Positions 1-9,860 of a stretch of DNA of 64,000 bases are shown piece by piece. The notes beneath the pieces are model-generated. The model was given only the letters and a program-made list of their open reading frames with translations. It had not been told where the DNA came from and did not search any database. A program made the translations under genes and the position numbers. Within the stretch, counting starts at the first letter, position 1; every line of letters starts with the position of its first letter. The stretch comes from Pegea sp. RAD2-039 (lineage: Eukaryota; Chordata; Thaliacea; Salpida; Salpidae): NCBI GenBank assembly GCA_034620365.1, contig JAQGEQ010000237.1, positions 20,001 through 84,000 on the forward strand, in the 5' to 3' direction.

Positions 1-58
1 TAAGTTCTTAGTGATTACTTTGTTTGTAAACAATTTAAGTTACTTTAAATTGACACAA

Positions 59-173
59 GTCAGGATGGCCGAGTGGCCTAAGGCGCCAGACTCAAGCGTT
101 AGCTTCACTGATATACAGTGGTGAGTGTTCTGGTCCTCGTATGAGGGCGTGAGTTCGAATCCCACTTCTGACA
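59..173 (+). tRNA. tRNA-Leu (CAA) with intron
   Basis: A class II tRNA. The 7-bp acceptor stem pairs 59-65 with 166-172 (one G-T pair), and the discriminator base is A173. The A box lies near 66-76 and the B box GTTCGAATCCC near 153-163. The anticodon stem CCAGA/TCTGG flanks anticodon CAA (93-95), and a long variable arm follows. About 31 nt (97-127) sit after the base 3' of the anticodon, the normal place for a nuclear tRNA intron. An intron in tRNA-Leu(CAA) is common in animals. It lies outside the duplicated blocks. Confidence 0.95.
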
Positions 174-576
174 CAATTCTTTAATTTGGTTTTTATTGTT
201 AATTTCAATATTCTTAACGAACTTAATTAAAATAATAGAATAATGATAATTAACTTGATAAACAAAACTTGATGTTTATTATGAAAATATTATAAATCTA
301 AATTATTTCTCTTATTCGATTTCTTTAAATGAAAACAAAACATCTTTTACATTTAAACAAACGCTTTACAAAATTCAAATTTCATCCCTCAAAGTTATCT
401 ATTATTTTAAAATTATTTTTGTTTATAAACTTGATAACAAGAAAGTTCAAGTAGTTCAATCAACAATACATTTTAATATTTCTTCTATAATTGTTAACTT
501 TTGATTACACCTCTATTAACTTATATCCAAACATAAACAACAGTTTTGTTACAAAAAAGACTCTCTGAAAAACGTT
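174..576. other. AT-rich spacer, nothing seen
   Basis: No open frame, repeat or splice-flanked exon could be recognised here. Confidence 0.5.
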
Positions 577-618
577 TTTTTTTATTTAATACATTAAATG
601 CGAAGGAGGGTGCCTGAA
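577..618 (-). mobile_element. LINE 3' end remnant
   Basis: Read on the minus strand this matches the extreme 3' end of the LINE at 8086-11066: the GGCACCCTCCTTC box, a short spacer and an AT-rich tail. Only the terminal 40 or so bases can be recognised, so it is a severely truncated or decayed copy in the opposite orientation. Confidence 0.6.
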
Positions 619-1099
619 AAAATCACTTTCCACCAACATATATTCTAACAGACAATACTTCATGATTTAGAAATACAGAAAGAAAAAGATGCAACATTTG
701 TCGTTTCAGTATTCCTCAAACCATATGATAGTGAATAATTACATAGAATGTTAATAATATAAAATGGAAGAAAAACCACAATTTTAAAAAGGTAGTTATG
801 GTAATGTCAAAGCAGTTCAACTTCTGCTTGAACAACACGAGAGATTCTGACATGAAGCCTTATAGCAGCTGGTTCCAAGTACTAATTGTGCGGTATGACA
901 AAATATTTGCTTCGATAAAGTAAGATTGGTTACTTCACAAGAAGCGAAATCTTAATTTGCTGAAATGAACCGACATCGAATTTTCTTTCGATATCAAGAT
1001 GAAGAAGATGATCAAAGCATTGATATGGTTGGTTCTTGATTGCTATTAACAGCGATACTGTTGCTTAAAGGAAATCTTTATAGACTTTCTACTTAGGAA

Positions 1100-1655
1100 A
1101 AGAAACTGCAGTGTTATCGGCAAGTAAGAAAACTCTTTTATCTTTATAAACAGCAAGCTTGAAGCGAGATCTCAAATACTTACCCTGTTTGATAATAAAT
1201 CTCAGATTTGTAATAGAGCTACAAAATAAAGCTGAATTGCTAAACAATTAAACTAATAACGTTTCTACAAACGAGGATGGTAATACTTCTTCTCTTTTCA
1301 TTTGTGATATTCTTATAGTTTTTTAACACATTGGTTGATATGGTAACTGAAGATATATCTTCTTTAAGATCATTAGTTTTCAACACTCTTGATCAGATCC
1401 TTGCTTTATTTTTATCATTACTTATAATCACAAAAAGGGTCCCAGAAACACTGCCCTTAACTACAGACCAGTTTCAATGACTTTCAGCTATCGTTAAAAC
1501 TGAAGAACATATCATTCACAATCAGATGACCAGTCATTTAATGGAGCACTATCTAATATCTGATGTCTAAAACGACATTTAAAAAAGAGATCTCGATTTT
1601 GCTACAGTATTTGACTCTGTCGTAGACAACAAACTAATTCTTGTTTCAATTTTTT
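1100..1655 (+). pseudogene. Degenerate LINE reverse-transcriptase fragment
   Basis: Plus-strand translation in shifting frames gives pieces typical of the finger region of LINE RT: NYRPVS near 1455-1475, then EEHIIHNQMTSHLMEHYLIS near 1501-1560, then a motif A-like LDFATVFDSV near 1590-1625. Stops and frame changes lie between them, and sequence is missing before motif A. Upstream bases back to about 835 are richer in G+C and may belong to the same element. The part from 1505 on is repeated at 33894-34040, so the left breakpoint of the large duplication falls inside this relic. It is not the same region retained by the 8-11 kb LINE, which lacks these RT parts. Confidence 0.6.
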
Positions 1656-1910
1656 TTGTCTAAATCATTAAACTATTTAAAAACTAAACTTTCGTTTTAT
1701 TTGTAAAATTTTTAAACTGATTAATAATTTAAAAAGAATTTTTGTTGTTTTTAAGAAGTAAATTTAATGCTTCTGTTGTCACTACAAACTGAAAACGAAA
1801 TGTGATTAAAGTATTAATTGATTAAGATTAAATAAAGTGAAAAAAACGATTTAATTTCTAAATACAAAATATTTATTCCAACTTCTTATTAGAATTTAAT
1901 TCTAAACTTT

Positions 1911-2984
1911 TCAATCAATTACAGAATATACAGGTTCGTTTTCTGTTTTCTCATTAAAAGAGTTCACACGATTTCCAGAAAATGATGAAGAATCAATCTG
2001 TTGATGAGAATAATTTCTGACATCAATAGGATCAACTGCAAAACTATAAATCGGTTCATCTTCATCTGGTTCATCTTCATCTGGTTCATCTTTAACATAC
2101 TTTACAAGAACAATGTAAGCAATAAATATAAACAGTCTAAAAGCAAAACAACCACTAATGATACAAATCAAGCAGGTATTACTTTTACAACAACTATGTT
2201 CACATTTAATTTCTACATTTCTTATTTTTAATGTATTCGTGTAAAATCTTGTAAAATTTGTCGAACAATTAAATTCATTTCGAAATAGTTCCGTTTTTAA
2301 AAAGTTTTTGTTGAAATGATTTGTTGTAGGTATCAATGGATGAAAATAAAAGTTTTTAATTTTGTTATTTTGCAAGAAGAGATATGAAAGGTTTGTATAA
2401 TCAGAAAATAAACGATTCTTATATTTTTTTAATAATAAAAATCTTATTGAATTATTAGACAAATCCAAGCTTTCAATGCTAATAGGAAAACAACACAACG
2501 AAAAATTAGTAATCAAATTTCCTGATAAATCAATTTTCTTTAGTTGTTGAAAGTCTGAAAAATCTGAGTCTTCATTCAGAGCAGTAAGTTTGTTGTTTCT
2601 TGCTGAAAATTGTTGAAGATTTTTCGGAAGATTTTTACTTGTTGTATTGATTGATTCAATCTTGTTGTCATCTAATATCAGCTTAGTTAGATTTTCTAAA
2701 TCAAAATTTATAAATTCAATATTTTTGAAATTGTTGTTGGTAATCTTTAATAAGTTCAATTTATTATAGTTGGTATCAATATCAAGTTCAAACAAACTGT
2801 TGTTGGAAAGAATTACTGAAGTTACATGTAAACTCTTCGTATAAAGTGGAAATCTTGTTAATGTAACATTAACACATGAAATGACTTTAGGAATTATATA
2901 ACAACTTGATAGTTCAGAATCCTCTTCACAAAAACTATTTGATATTATCATCAAGCATAAACAAAAGACTTTAGTCAAAGTCAT
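1911..2984 (-). CDS. LRR receptor with TM and tyrosine-bearing tail (gene A1)
   Basis: Single-exon ORF of 357 aa. Order: signal peptide (about 1-19); Cys 28 and 37 as a short N-terminal cap; leucine-rich repeats with LxxLxLxxNxL spacing from about 55 to 235; Cys-rich C-terminal cap about 238-275; one TM helix about 272-297; cytoplasmic tail about 298-357. The tail has an acidic DEP/DED repeat, then EPIYSFAV and terminal EPVYSVID. Expected role: type I cell-surface recognition receptor; ligand unknown. The start is the first ATG before the signal peptide. A good acceptor (TTTTCACAG) lies just 5' of it, so the ATG probably opens a second exon. A poly(A) signal AATAAA sits at 1872-1877. Its paralogue at 34292-35359 has one 15-bp tail repeat fewer and a three-residue longer C-terminus. 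Confidence 0.85.
   Translation of the reverse strand: MTLTKVFCLCLMIISNSFCEEDSELSSCYIIPKVISCVNVTLTRFPLYTKSLHVTSVILSNNSLFELDIDTNYNKLNLLKITNNNFKNIEFINFDLENLTKLILDDNKIESINTTSKNLPKNLQQFSARNNKLTALNEDSDFSDFQQLKKIDLSGNLITNFSLCCFPISIESLDLSNNSIRFLLLKKYKNRLFSDYTNLSYLFLQNNKIKNFYFHPLIPTTNHFNKNFLKTELFRNEFNCSTNFTRFYTNTLKIRNVEIKCEHSCCKSNTCLICIISGCFAFRLFIFIAYIVLVKYVKDEPDEDEPDEDEPIYSFAVDPIDVRNYSHQQIDSSSFSGNRVNSFNEKTENEPVYSVID
2042..2096 (-). repeat. 15-bp tandem repeat in the tail of gene A1
   Basis: The acidic stretch of the cytoplasmic tail is built from a 15-bp unit coding for DEPDE. Copy A1 has one unit more than A2. The unit preserves frame, so it changes tail length without breaking the gene. Confidence 0.8.
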
Positions 2985-3124
2985 TTTTCTGTGAAAACAT
3001 TAAACGAAAAATTAAATGATTTATTTCTAAAACCAATTTACTGTTTTACAATCAAAGCTAATATTTCATCTTAAACTTACAATTTAAAACTTTTCTGTGA
3101 ATTCTAAAAATAAGTCGAGCTTGT

Positions 3125-3474
3125 TGCTAAAAATATTTTGAATTTCTAAGAACCTACCTACTTGTTGTAATCTATTATCAATTTTGTAAGATTTTTTAGA
3201 AATAACAATTTAGGATTATTTGTAGAAATTATAAATTATCATATTTCAAATCAATGTTGATTACATTAATGTTATTGTTTGACAAAACTAGCGAAGAAAT
3301 CTCTAATCTTTGTCGAAAAAAAGGATTTTTATCCAACTTGTTGATACAACATAAAACATAAGTAACAGAACAATCACAACCAGTTAAAGGATAACAGTTG
3401 TACGCTTTACTACCACTTAAAATGAAAGCTATAAAAATTAAAATAATATTCATCTCTTTCGAGTATATAAACAT
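3125..3474 (-). pseudogene. Truncated LRR gene (N-terminal cap only), X1
   Basis: ORF 3229-3474 gives 81 aa. The second Met (residue 8) is the better start because a clean signal peptide follows (MNIILIFIAFILSGSKA). Then comes an LRR N-terminal cap with C-x5-C-x-C spacing and one to two LRRs (SSLVLSNNN), then a stop. Downstream, out of frame, a further LRR piece (KNLTKLIIDYNK) can be read near 3140-3195, so the gene was once longer and has decayed. A TATA box lies about 80-110 bp upstream. The X2 copy at 35588-35866 is open for 92 aa. A short secreted product is possible, but decay is more likely. Confidence 0.6.
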
Positions 3475-3552
3475 AAGAGACTCTTTCTGAATTTTTTGTT
3501 TGAAAAGTATAGGCTAAAAAGCTTGTGATATTGCTTAAATTTTTTTTTGGAT

Positions 3553-3561
3553 CTTTATATA
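3553..3561 (-). promoter_or_regulatory. TATA box of the truncated LRR gene
   Basis: TATATAAAG on the minus strand, about 80 bp 5' of the first ATG and about 100 bp from the second. It is kept unchanged at 35944-35952 in X2. Confidence 0.5.
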
Positions 3562-4540
3562 GTAGTAAGTGTTGATATTTTTAAACTGACATTGTCTTTA
3601 TCAAAGCAACAATATAATTTCTCAGAAAAAAAAACAGTTAAATATGAAAATAGAAACAAAAGACTATTTTGATTATCAGGAAAAGAATTATTGTTCTGAT
3701 GCAAATATAGAGCTGAGAAAAAAGTTCAAAAGTACAAATAGAAGAAAATATCGTTTGAATATTCTTCACATTGATCTACAAGTTTTTAGTTCGAAGAAAG
3801 AATATTGAAAATATACATTTTTCAGATTTACAAAATTTTTAAAAGTATTCAGATTTTTGTTGAAAAAACCATTTAATTTTGACCTTGTTCAAAATAAAAT
3901 TTTTGAAAAAAATTTAAAAAACTATTTTACTTTATTTAATAACTAAACAAATTTCTTCATATAAAATTCTCAAGAAGTATGTTTTTATGCCAAAACATAT
4001 TTCTAACTAAAAATTTTCAGATTAAAGTTTATTTATAAAAACTAACATGATAATTTGTCGATTAAAACAGTTTTATTTAAAGAAAAAAGAAACCTAAATA
4101 TGTGACAATTAACCGATAAAGTAACTAATAATTAAAAGACCTGTTTCGGTCTTTAACAATCATACTGTTTGAGCCAAAATTGTAAGAAAACAAAATAAAG
4201 TGAAAGCAAACGAACCAACAGTTTTTAAGGTTTCTTCATTTTCATGATGTTGCTTTTTTTAAAGTATTTCTTAGTTATTTTCGGATATTGACACAAATAC
4301 TATCATTAAAAAGATATAATAAATATTAAAACTTTATTAATTTTATTTTAAAGCTTTGTTAAAAGCATAGAAACGTTTTAAAAATTTTTATCAGCAAATA
4401 TTTTAATTTTATCCGCTAAGAGGCGCATTACTAAAATTGTCAGCTGATGACAAACTACTTATTATTATCTCTCTCAAGCCAAATAACTTCTGTACAAAGA
4501 TCTTTTATATTTTAAATCTTTATAAAATTTCTACTTTTAA
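3562..4540. other. AT-rich non-coding, upstream of the LRR genes
   Basis: No exon recognised. The stretch is kept almost unchanged in X2 (35953-36935) as part of the large duplication. Confidence 0.5.
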
Positions 4541-4582
4541 AGTTTTTGTGAAGAGGATTCTGAACTATCAATGTCATGCAAA
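4541..4582 (+). pseudogene. Relic of gene A N-terminus, opposite strand
   Basis: On the plus strand the bases translate to SFCEEDSELS followed by MSC. This is nearly the end of the signal peptide and start of the mature protein of gene A (SFCEEDSELSSC), which is itself on the minus strand. It is a short relic of an inverted LRR gene copy. The same relic is at 36936-36977. Confidence 0.65.
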
Positions 4583-4866
4583 AGATTTATTTCAAAACTA
4601 AAAGGTTTTTTACGATGTATAAGAATTTTTAAAAATAAAAAATAAACTGAACATCTGTGTTGATATCACTTCATACAGAATACAAACTATTTATTTAAAC
4701 ATTAAAAAAAAAAAACTTTACATACAAAGTTATAAATAACTTAAAAGATTATGCTTGTTTTGTTTGCTTAATTTGTAGTTTAATTTTTGTCAATCAGCTT
4801 AAGTTTGTTTGTGTATAAGTCGACTATTGACAAGTGTTTGATGTACTATTTCTATTTAATTTTCAG

Positions 4867-4947
4867 ATTCCAGCAAAGAGTGCGAGAACTTTAACAACTC
4901 GCTTTAACTTAACAAGAAAAATTAATAATATTGAAAGTGTAAAGTAG
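4867..4947 (+). other. Candidate plus-strand terminal exon (26 codons)
   Basis: A clean acceptor (TTAATTTTCAG) is followed by an open frame starting IPAKSARTLTTRFNLTRK and ending in TAG. The 81 bases are identical in X2 (37261-37341). No homology recognised and no partner exon found, so it may be chance. Confidence 0.3.
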
Positions 4948-5392
4948 TTTAAAGTTACCTTTTGTAGAAAAATAGAAACCCCCTAAAATAGTTTTAATTT
5001 CAATAATTACTTTTATTTAATTAATGTATTTCATTAAACTTTTTTAATCTGATAAATTTTTTAAATGTTTACCTATCTTAAAAATATTGAAAATAAGTTA
5101 TTTAAGTAACAACAGTTATTTAGATTTTTTTTTGAAATCACGTTGGTACAAGATTATATTAAAAATCATCATCTGTAACAAACACAGCTAAAAGAAATTT
5201 TCAAATTATTTTCATATTATATATTTCATTTAGTTTTATACTTTGCATCTAATTTCGTAATATATTTTATTATTATTATTACAAGAAATATAAATGAGGA
5301 TATTTGGATAATTGCAAACAGGTTATAAATTAATTAAATCAACAAGTCATCGAAAGATCTGTGCTTTTTCATTGGACTATCTTCAATCCTAA
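4948..5392. other. Spacer, nothing recognised
   Basis: AT-rich. In X2 about 210 bp of extra sequence (about 37422-37645) sits inside the matching stretch, with no terminal repeats seen. Confidence 0.4.
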
Positions 5393-7747
5393 TTAAGTAG
5401 TTTCTGAATCTGAAACGATAAAAATACATCTTGAATTGCTGAGTTGTTGGAAATGAATGTTAAAAAAAATTGAATAAATGAAAAAGCACCATAATATCAA
5501 AAGAAGAAAGAATTTTTTAGTTTGTCTCCCAAATTCTATATATGTTTTTTTGATTAACATTTTATTAAATTAATATATGTTATTTATACATAATTATAAA
5601 TAGAAATAAATAACGAAATAACTACTTTCAGTTTCAAAGTTTGAAGTACTTAATTGCTGATTGGTTTCTTCAAACAATTTTGTTAGTTTACCAAACTCTT
5701 CAAGATCCTTTGAAACTTCAGTTTCCAACAAATATATCCTGAAAAGTAGAAAAAACAATTTTTGATTTTATCACGAGAATAACAGTTTAGAAATAAAAAC
5801 TAAACAGTTCAAGTTCATTTCTAATTAGTTTGAGTGAGCTGAAATTTTTGTGTTTTTATTTTGAAATAAACTGAACAACATTAAAATTTTAATTATCTAA
5901 CTTGGAGAATTATCAAAAGTCTAAATCATCATTTAAATTCAAAAGTTTCTATGTTTTATGTTAGGTTTGTTAGCTTTTAGCTTTTACTATTAGGTTATGA
6001 AATAACTAAAGTAGTTTTTGTGAATAATTTATAATAATATTTAGTTAATAATAGAAATTAGTAGATGAAAAGTCGAAGCAGTCTATAAAAAGATTTTTAC
6101 TTATTTTCGATACTTTTCCAAACCATACAAGAAAGTAAATAAATTGTTATGACAAAAGTTGTAAGGATCCCAACACAGACATACAATCCTCTGAAAAGAG
6201 ACTGATCTTTCTGAAATACAAAATATTTGTATTGCTTTATTCTGTCTATTGATGGTCCAGAAAAATTTGAATGCTTATATTTAGAAAAGAATGGATACAA
6301 GTTTGAAAACTATTTCATATTTTTCAAGTAATTCCAACTTTTTCTAAAGGTTTTTCTGAGTGAAAAAGTACTTGGTTTAAAAAAGCGATTATCAAATACA
6401 ACAGCATTTAAATTTTACTTTGTAATTTTTGAATATAGTTTCTACCTGACATCTATCTTCTATTTTATTCATAATGGTCATTGTGCTTTCCTTATTCTCT
6501 ACTAGAAAAGTTTCAAAAAGGTTTAAAACATAAGTTAGTATAGTTAAGTGATTTAAATTATAAGAAATAAAAAGAAAATATGTCTTTATTTATAAAAGTG
6601 ATCATCTATCTTTGTAAAGTTCAGTGAAATTTGTTTGATATTTATTAAGAATTATTAAAAAAAAAATAATTTTTTAACTTATACTTTATTCAATAACTAC
6701 ATTATTTATTTTTTGATATAATAATATCTATAAGAAAACGAACTTTGGTAATTGACGTTATTTGAATTCAATTCAATTAGTTTGCAGTTACCAGTAAGAA
6801 TATCATAATATTCGTTTCCATTAGATTTTTGCTTACAATAATAATCCTTTTCAACAAAGCTCTGAATAATACAAAAATATAAATTGATATTTATGTTTAA
6901 GAATTTAGTTTAATTAATTTAGTTTATTTTTAGATCAGATTTTTAAAACTTGTTTAAATAAAATGTTTTTTAGTTAGAAAATGATTCAAGTTATGACCTC
7001 TTGTTTAAAGTATTTAAATATTTTATTTTGATATCATCAAAAAATTAAAAAATAATTTCACAAAAACTTTTAAGTCAATATTTGATTAGTTGTTTTTATA
7101 TATCTATTAGATGTCAAACATTTATCCTATAAAGTTGATTTTATCTAAATAATGTAAAAAAGCGGAAAATAAGTTTTAAGTAAAACAAATAATTTATTTT
7201 CACTTGAAGATAATATTGAACATTTGTTTCAAACTTTTGGTATTCCTCTAATGCTTGAAGTTTCCTTCCATTTAAGCTCCTTGAAAAAACGTAACAAAGT
7301 TAGAAAGTTAATTTAAGTTTTATTCGAGTATTATGATTATTTGCTACAAAGTCTTAAATTGAAAGTATAACTTCATTTTCTCAAAAAAATATTGAATTCA
7401 ATATTTATATTTTGTTTTTAGTTTTTTACTTGTAATTAAATCTTAACAGACATGCAAATTATATCTTATATTTTTATTTGTCAAACAAACAAGATTCTTC
7501 TTGTCACTTGATATGATTTAAATTTTAGTTTAAAAATATGATTAATTTTATTAAAATGCAAAAAAAAGCATAAACTTTTTAAAATTAGTAATAAACTAAA
7601 AAGAAATGAAACTTAACAAAAATACAGTTCAAAAAAGTAAAAAGATTATGAATGATCTAATTAAACTATGAGCTTTTATTTTACTAACCTTCCAATAAAA
7701 ATGATTGTAAGAACAACAAGTGATAAATCAGAAAGTATTCGAAGCAT
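5393..7747 (-). CDS. TNFR-like single-CRD membrane protein (gene T-X1)
   Basis: Spliced model, 182 aa. Exons: 7689-7747, 7204-7279, 6744-6861, 6446-6501, 6101-6210, 5626-5738, 5393-5409; phases 2,0,1,0,2,1. Exon 1 is a signal peptide (MLRILSDLSLVVLTIIFIG). Exon 2 is a charged linker (EEYQKFETNVQYYLQ). Exon 3 (residues 46-84) is the Cys-rich unit with C54 and C71 around EYYDILTGNC. Exon 4 is a short polar stalk, exon 5 a TM helix (about 110-132), exon 6 an acidic helical tail. Exon 3 is 118 nt like its counterpart in the Y copies and every intron phase agrees with them, which supports the model. Two of the four Cys kept in the Y copies are missing. If the donor at 6743 (GTTCGT) is not used, exon 3 reads on to a stop at 6706 and gives a 96-aa secreted form. 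Only the last exon survives in X2. Confidence 0.6.
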
Positions 7748-8085
7748 TTTATAGAATAAAACTATTATCGTTTTTTGAGAGTTTAACAAATTATGTGATA
7801 AAATCTATTTCTATTTAGAAGAGATAAAATTATTTGGTAAAATCTACTTTTGAATAAATAATAGTTCAACTAGAAAGTCAGCAAGACAATCAGTTAGATA
7901 CATTTCAAGCAATTCATATAAAAAAAAGGTTTATTTGAAAAATTGTCTTGTTAAATTTGTTTTTACAGTTTTATTTAAAACCTCATCAAATTGTAGCTAA
8001 AAAAGGTTGGATTACTCATTCAAAAAGCTATAAACTATAAACTATAAAATATATTTTCTTAATATCAAAGGGAAACAATTATTAC
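7748..8085. other. Upstream region of T-X1
   Basis: AT-rich, presumably holding the T-X1 promoter. No clear TATA box or other site seen. It ends at the LINE target site ATTAC (8081-8085). Confidence 0.4.
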
Positions 8086-8300
8086 CTAACAATTATTATC
8101 TATTTGAATAAGTTTCAGGTTATAGGTTCTATTTGAATAAGTGCTTATAAGTTGTGATAAAGTTATTTCTAGGAAGTGAATTGTTTATTATATATATATT
8201 ATATTTTGTGGTTGGTGACAGTAAAAATCTTTTATAAATCTTTGGTGGATACACATTTATTAACCTTGTATACTTTGGTGGGAGTTACTAAAAATCTATC

Positions 8301-9296
8301 ATGGAAACTATGGTAGATACAAATGACAGGACCTTGCGGTCAAAAGCTCCAAAAAACCCAAGCAAACCAAGTTCTTCAAAACAAGCTTGCAATGGCAATT
8401 GCCAAGCTTGTAACAAAACTTGCTCTGGTAAAGATCTGGCAATAGATTGCATCAAATGCCTCTCTAGGTTTCACCTCACTTGTAGTGATGTGAATAAAAA
8501 ATTATATGATATATTTGAAAATAATAAAATGCAGCAAGTGGGATTTTGTTGGTCCTGCATTAAATGTAGATCTATGGACAAAACAACTACCTCGTCCAAC
8601 ACTAACAAAAGCCTATTGTCTGACATCAGCAACACCATATCCACTGAATTGACCAAATTAAAATCTGAAATCGGCAACGATGTTGCCAAAATCAATGAAA
8701 AGATTTCTATCTTATCCAAATCTATGGATGAACTGGAAGCCTCCACAAAGAAGCCTCTCACATGGGCCTCAGTTGTTGGTAATTCTGGATCCGAAAAAAA
8801 TACTAGCGTGGTGCAACTTCTTGCCAAGAAGGTTACTGACACGCACAAGAAACTTACTCTGGACCGGGAGGATAGAGAAAACAATGTCATCATCTTTGGT
8901 GTCCCTGAGACTGATAAAGACGATGACATCAAGACTTTTAATCAAATGTGCACTCAAGGCCTTGGTGCTGTGGACACTCCAAAAGTTTCAATGACCAGAC
9001 TCGGGGCAAAAAGATCAAATCATAAAAGACCGTTTAAAATTTCCTTTCAGGAAAGATGGGACAAACGTAAGTTTCTTGCTAAGCTGTATAAACTTAAGCA
9101 GGACGAAAAATTCCAGGGCATCAGAGTAGCACATGATATGTGTGAAGATGATCGCGTAGAAAATAAGCGTCTTCTAAAAGAGGCGTACAGCCGAAATCAG
9201 AAAGAGCAACCAACTGATTTCAAATACAAAGTTCGAGGTCCACCATGGGCTTTACAGATTGTGAAGGTCTTTTCAAAAAACGGAAGTGCAAAATAA
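8301..9296 (+). CDS. LINE ORF1 protein (PHD finger, coiled coil, RNA-binding C-terminus)
   Basis: Intact ORF of 331 aa. Residues about 30-90 hold a PHD-type zinc finger: Cys pairs CNGNC and CNKTC, then C-x2-C, then H-x3-C and a final W-x-C-x2-C. Residues about 105-150 form an amphipathic coiled coil rich in I/L/K/E. From about 190 the segment DREDRENNVIIFGVPE starts an RRM-like or transposase-22-like RNA-binding region running to about residue 325. The family role is to bind LINE RNA as a chaperone in the RNP. No stops, so it could still be translated although its ORF2 is broken. Confidence 0.85.
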   Translation: METMVDTNDRTLRSKAPKNPSKPSSSKQACNGNCQACNKTCSGKDLAIDCIKCLSRFHLTCSDVNKKLYDIFENNKMQQVGFCWSCIKCRSMDKTTTSSNTNKSLLSDISNTISTELTKLKSEIGNDVAKINEKISILSKSMDELEASTKKPLTWASVVGNSGSEKNTSVVQLLAKKVTDTHKKLTLDREDRENNVIIFGVPETDKDDDIKTFNQMCTQGLGAVDTPKVSMTRLGAKRSNHKRPFKISFQERWDKRKFLAKLYKLKQDEKFQGIRVAHDMCEDDRVENKRLLKEAYSRNQKEQPTDFKYKVRGPPWALQIVKVFSKNGSAK

Positions 9297-9352
9297 CCAC
9301 TGGACCCACATCACCCTTATTCAACCTCTCTTCGCACAAAATTATTAATACT

Positions 9353-9860
9353 ATGCTTCCAGCCCAAGATAACAGTACACAGAAGACTACCACCAAATCT
9401 TACAAGTGTCAAAAAGACAATTTTTCTTTTATATTAGGTATGTTTTTCAACGCACGGTCAATTGTCAACAAAATTTTCGAATTGAAAGCTCTTTTGCTTT
9501 CTCAAGATTTTACATTTGTTTTTATTACCGAAACTTGGTTGAAACCCTTTTATCCTGACTCCTTTCTGGATGACAGTGATCTTTTTCGTGCTTTGCGCTG
9601 TGATAGACTGTTTGATAGAGGCGGCGGTGTTTGTGTAATCTATAAAACATCACTGGCACCCATGATTTCAAGAATTAAGATAAATACCATTGATTGCCCA
9701 GGATTTGAGATTATTGCTTTCAATTTTCATTACTCAAAGTCTAAGTTTTCCCGCTTTATATGTACCTACCTACCACCGTCTAAAGTTAACGATGAGGTTA
9801 CTATTAAGGCCTTATTGAAGGTTCTGAAAAGCCTTGTTTGTCCTGAGATTGAAAAACATA
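9353..9860 (+). pseudogene. LINE ORF2 5' part: truncated AP endonuclease
   Basis: The frame holds the start of an APE-type endonuclease: FNARSIVNK with the active-site Asn, and FITETWLKPF with the catalytic Glu. GGGVCVIYK and FICTYLPPSK follow. The GDFN and SDH motifs that complete the active site are absent because the frame runs into RT sequence near 9835-9860. The join is out of frame with the RT piece, so a single ORF2 protein is not made. The open frame extends from 9245, overlapping the end of ORF1; the first Met after ORF1 is near 9353. Confidence 0.75.

Noticed and set aside
2001..2231. Plus-strand frame opposite gene A (also at 34391)
   Set aside because: Antisense shadow of the receptor tail, TM and C-terminal cap.
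8471..8932. Minus-strand frames across LINE ORF1
   Set aside because: Antisense to an intact ORF1 with clear PHD and coiled-coil features.
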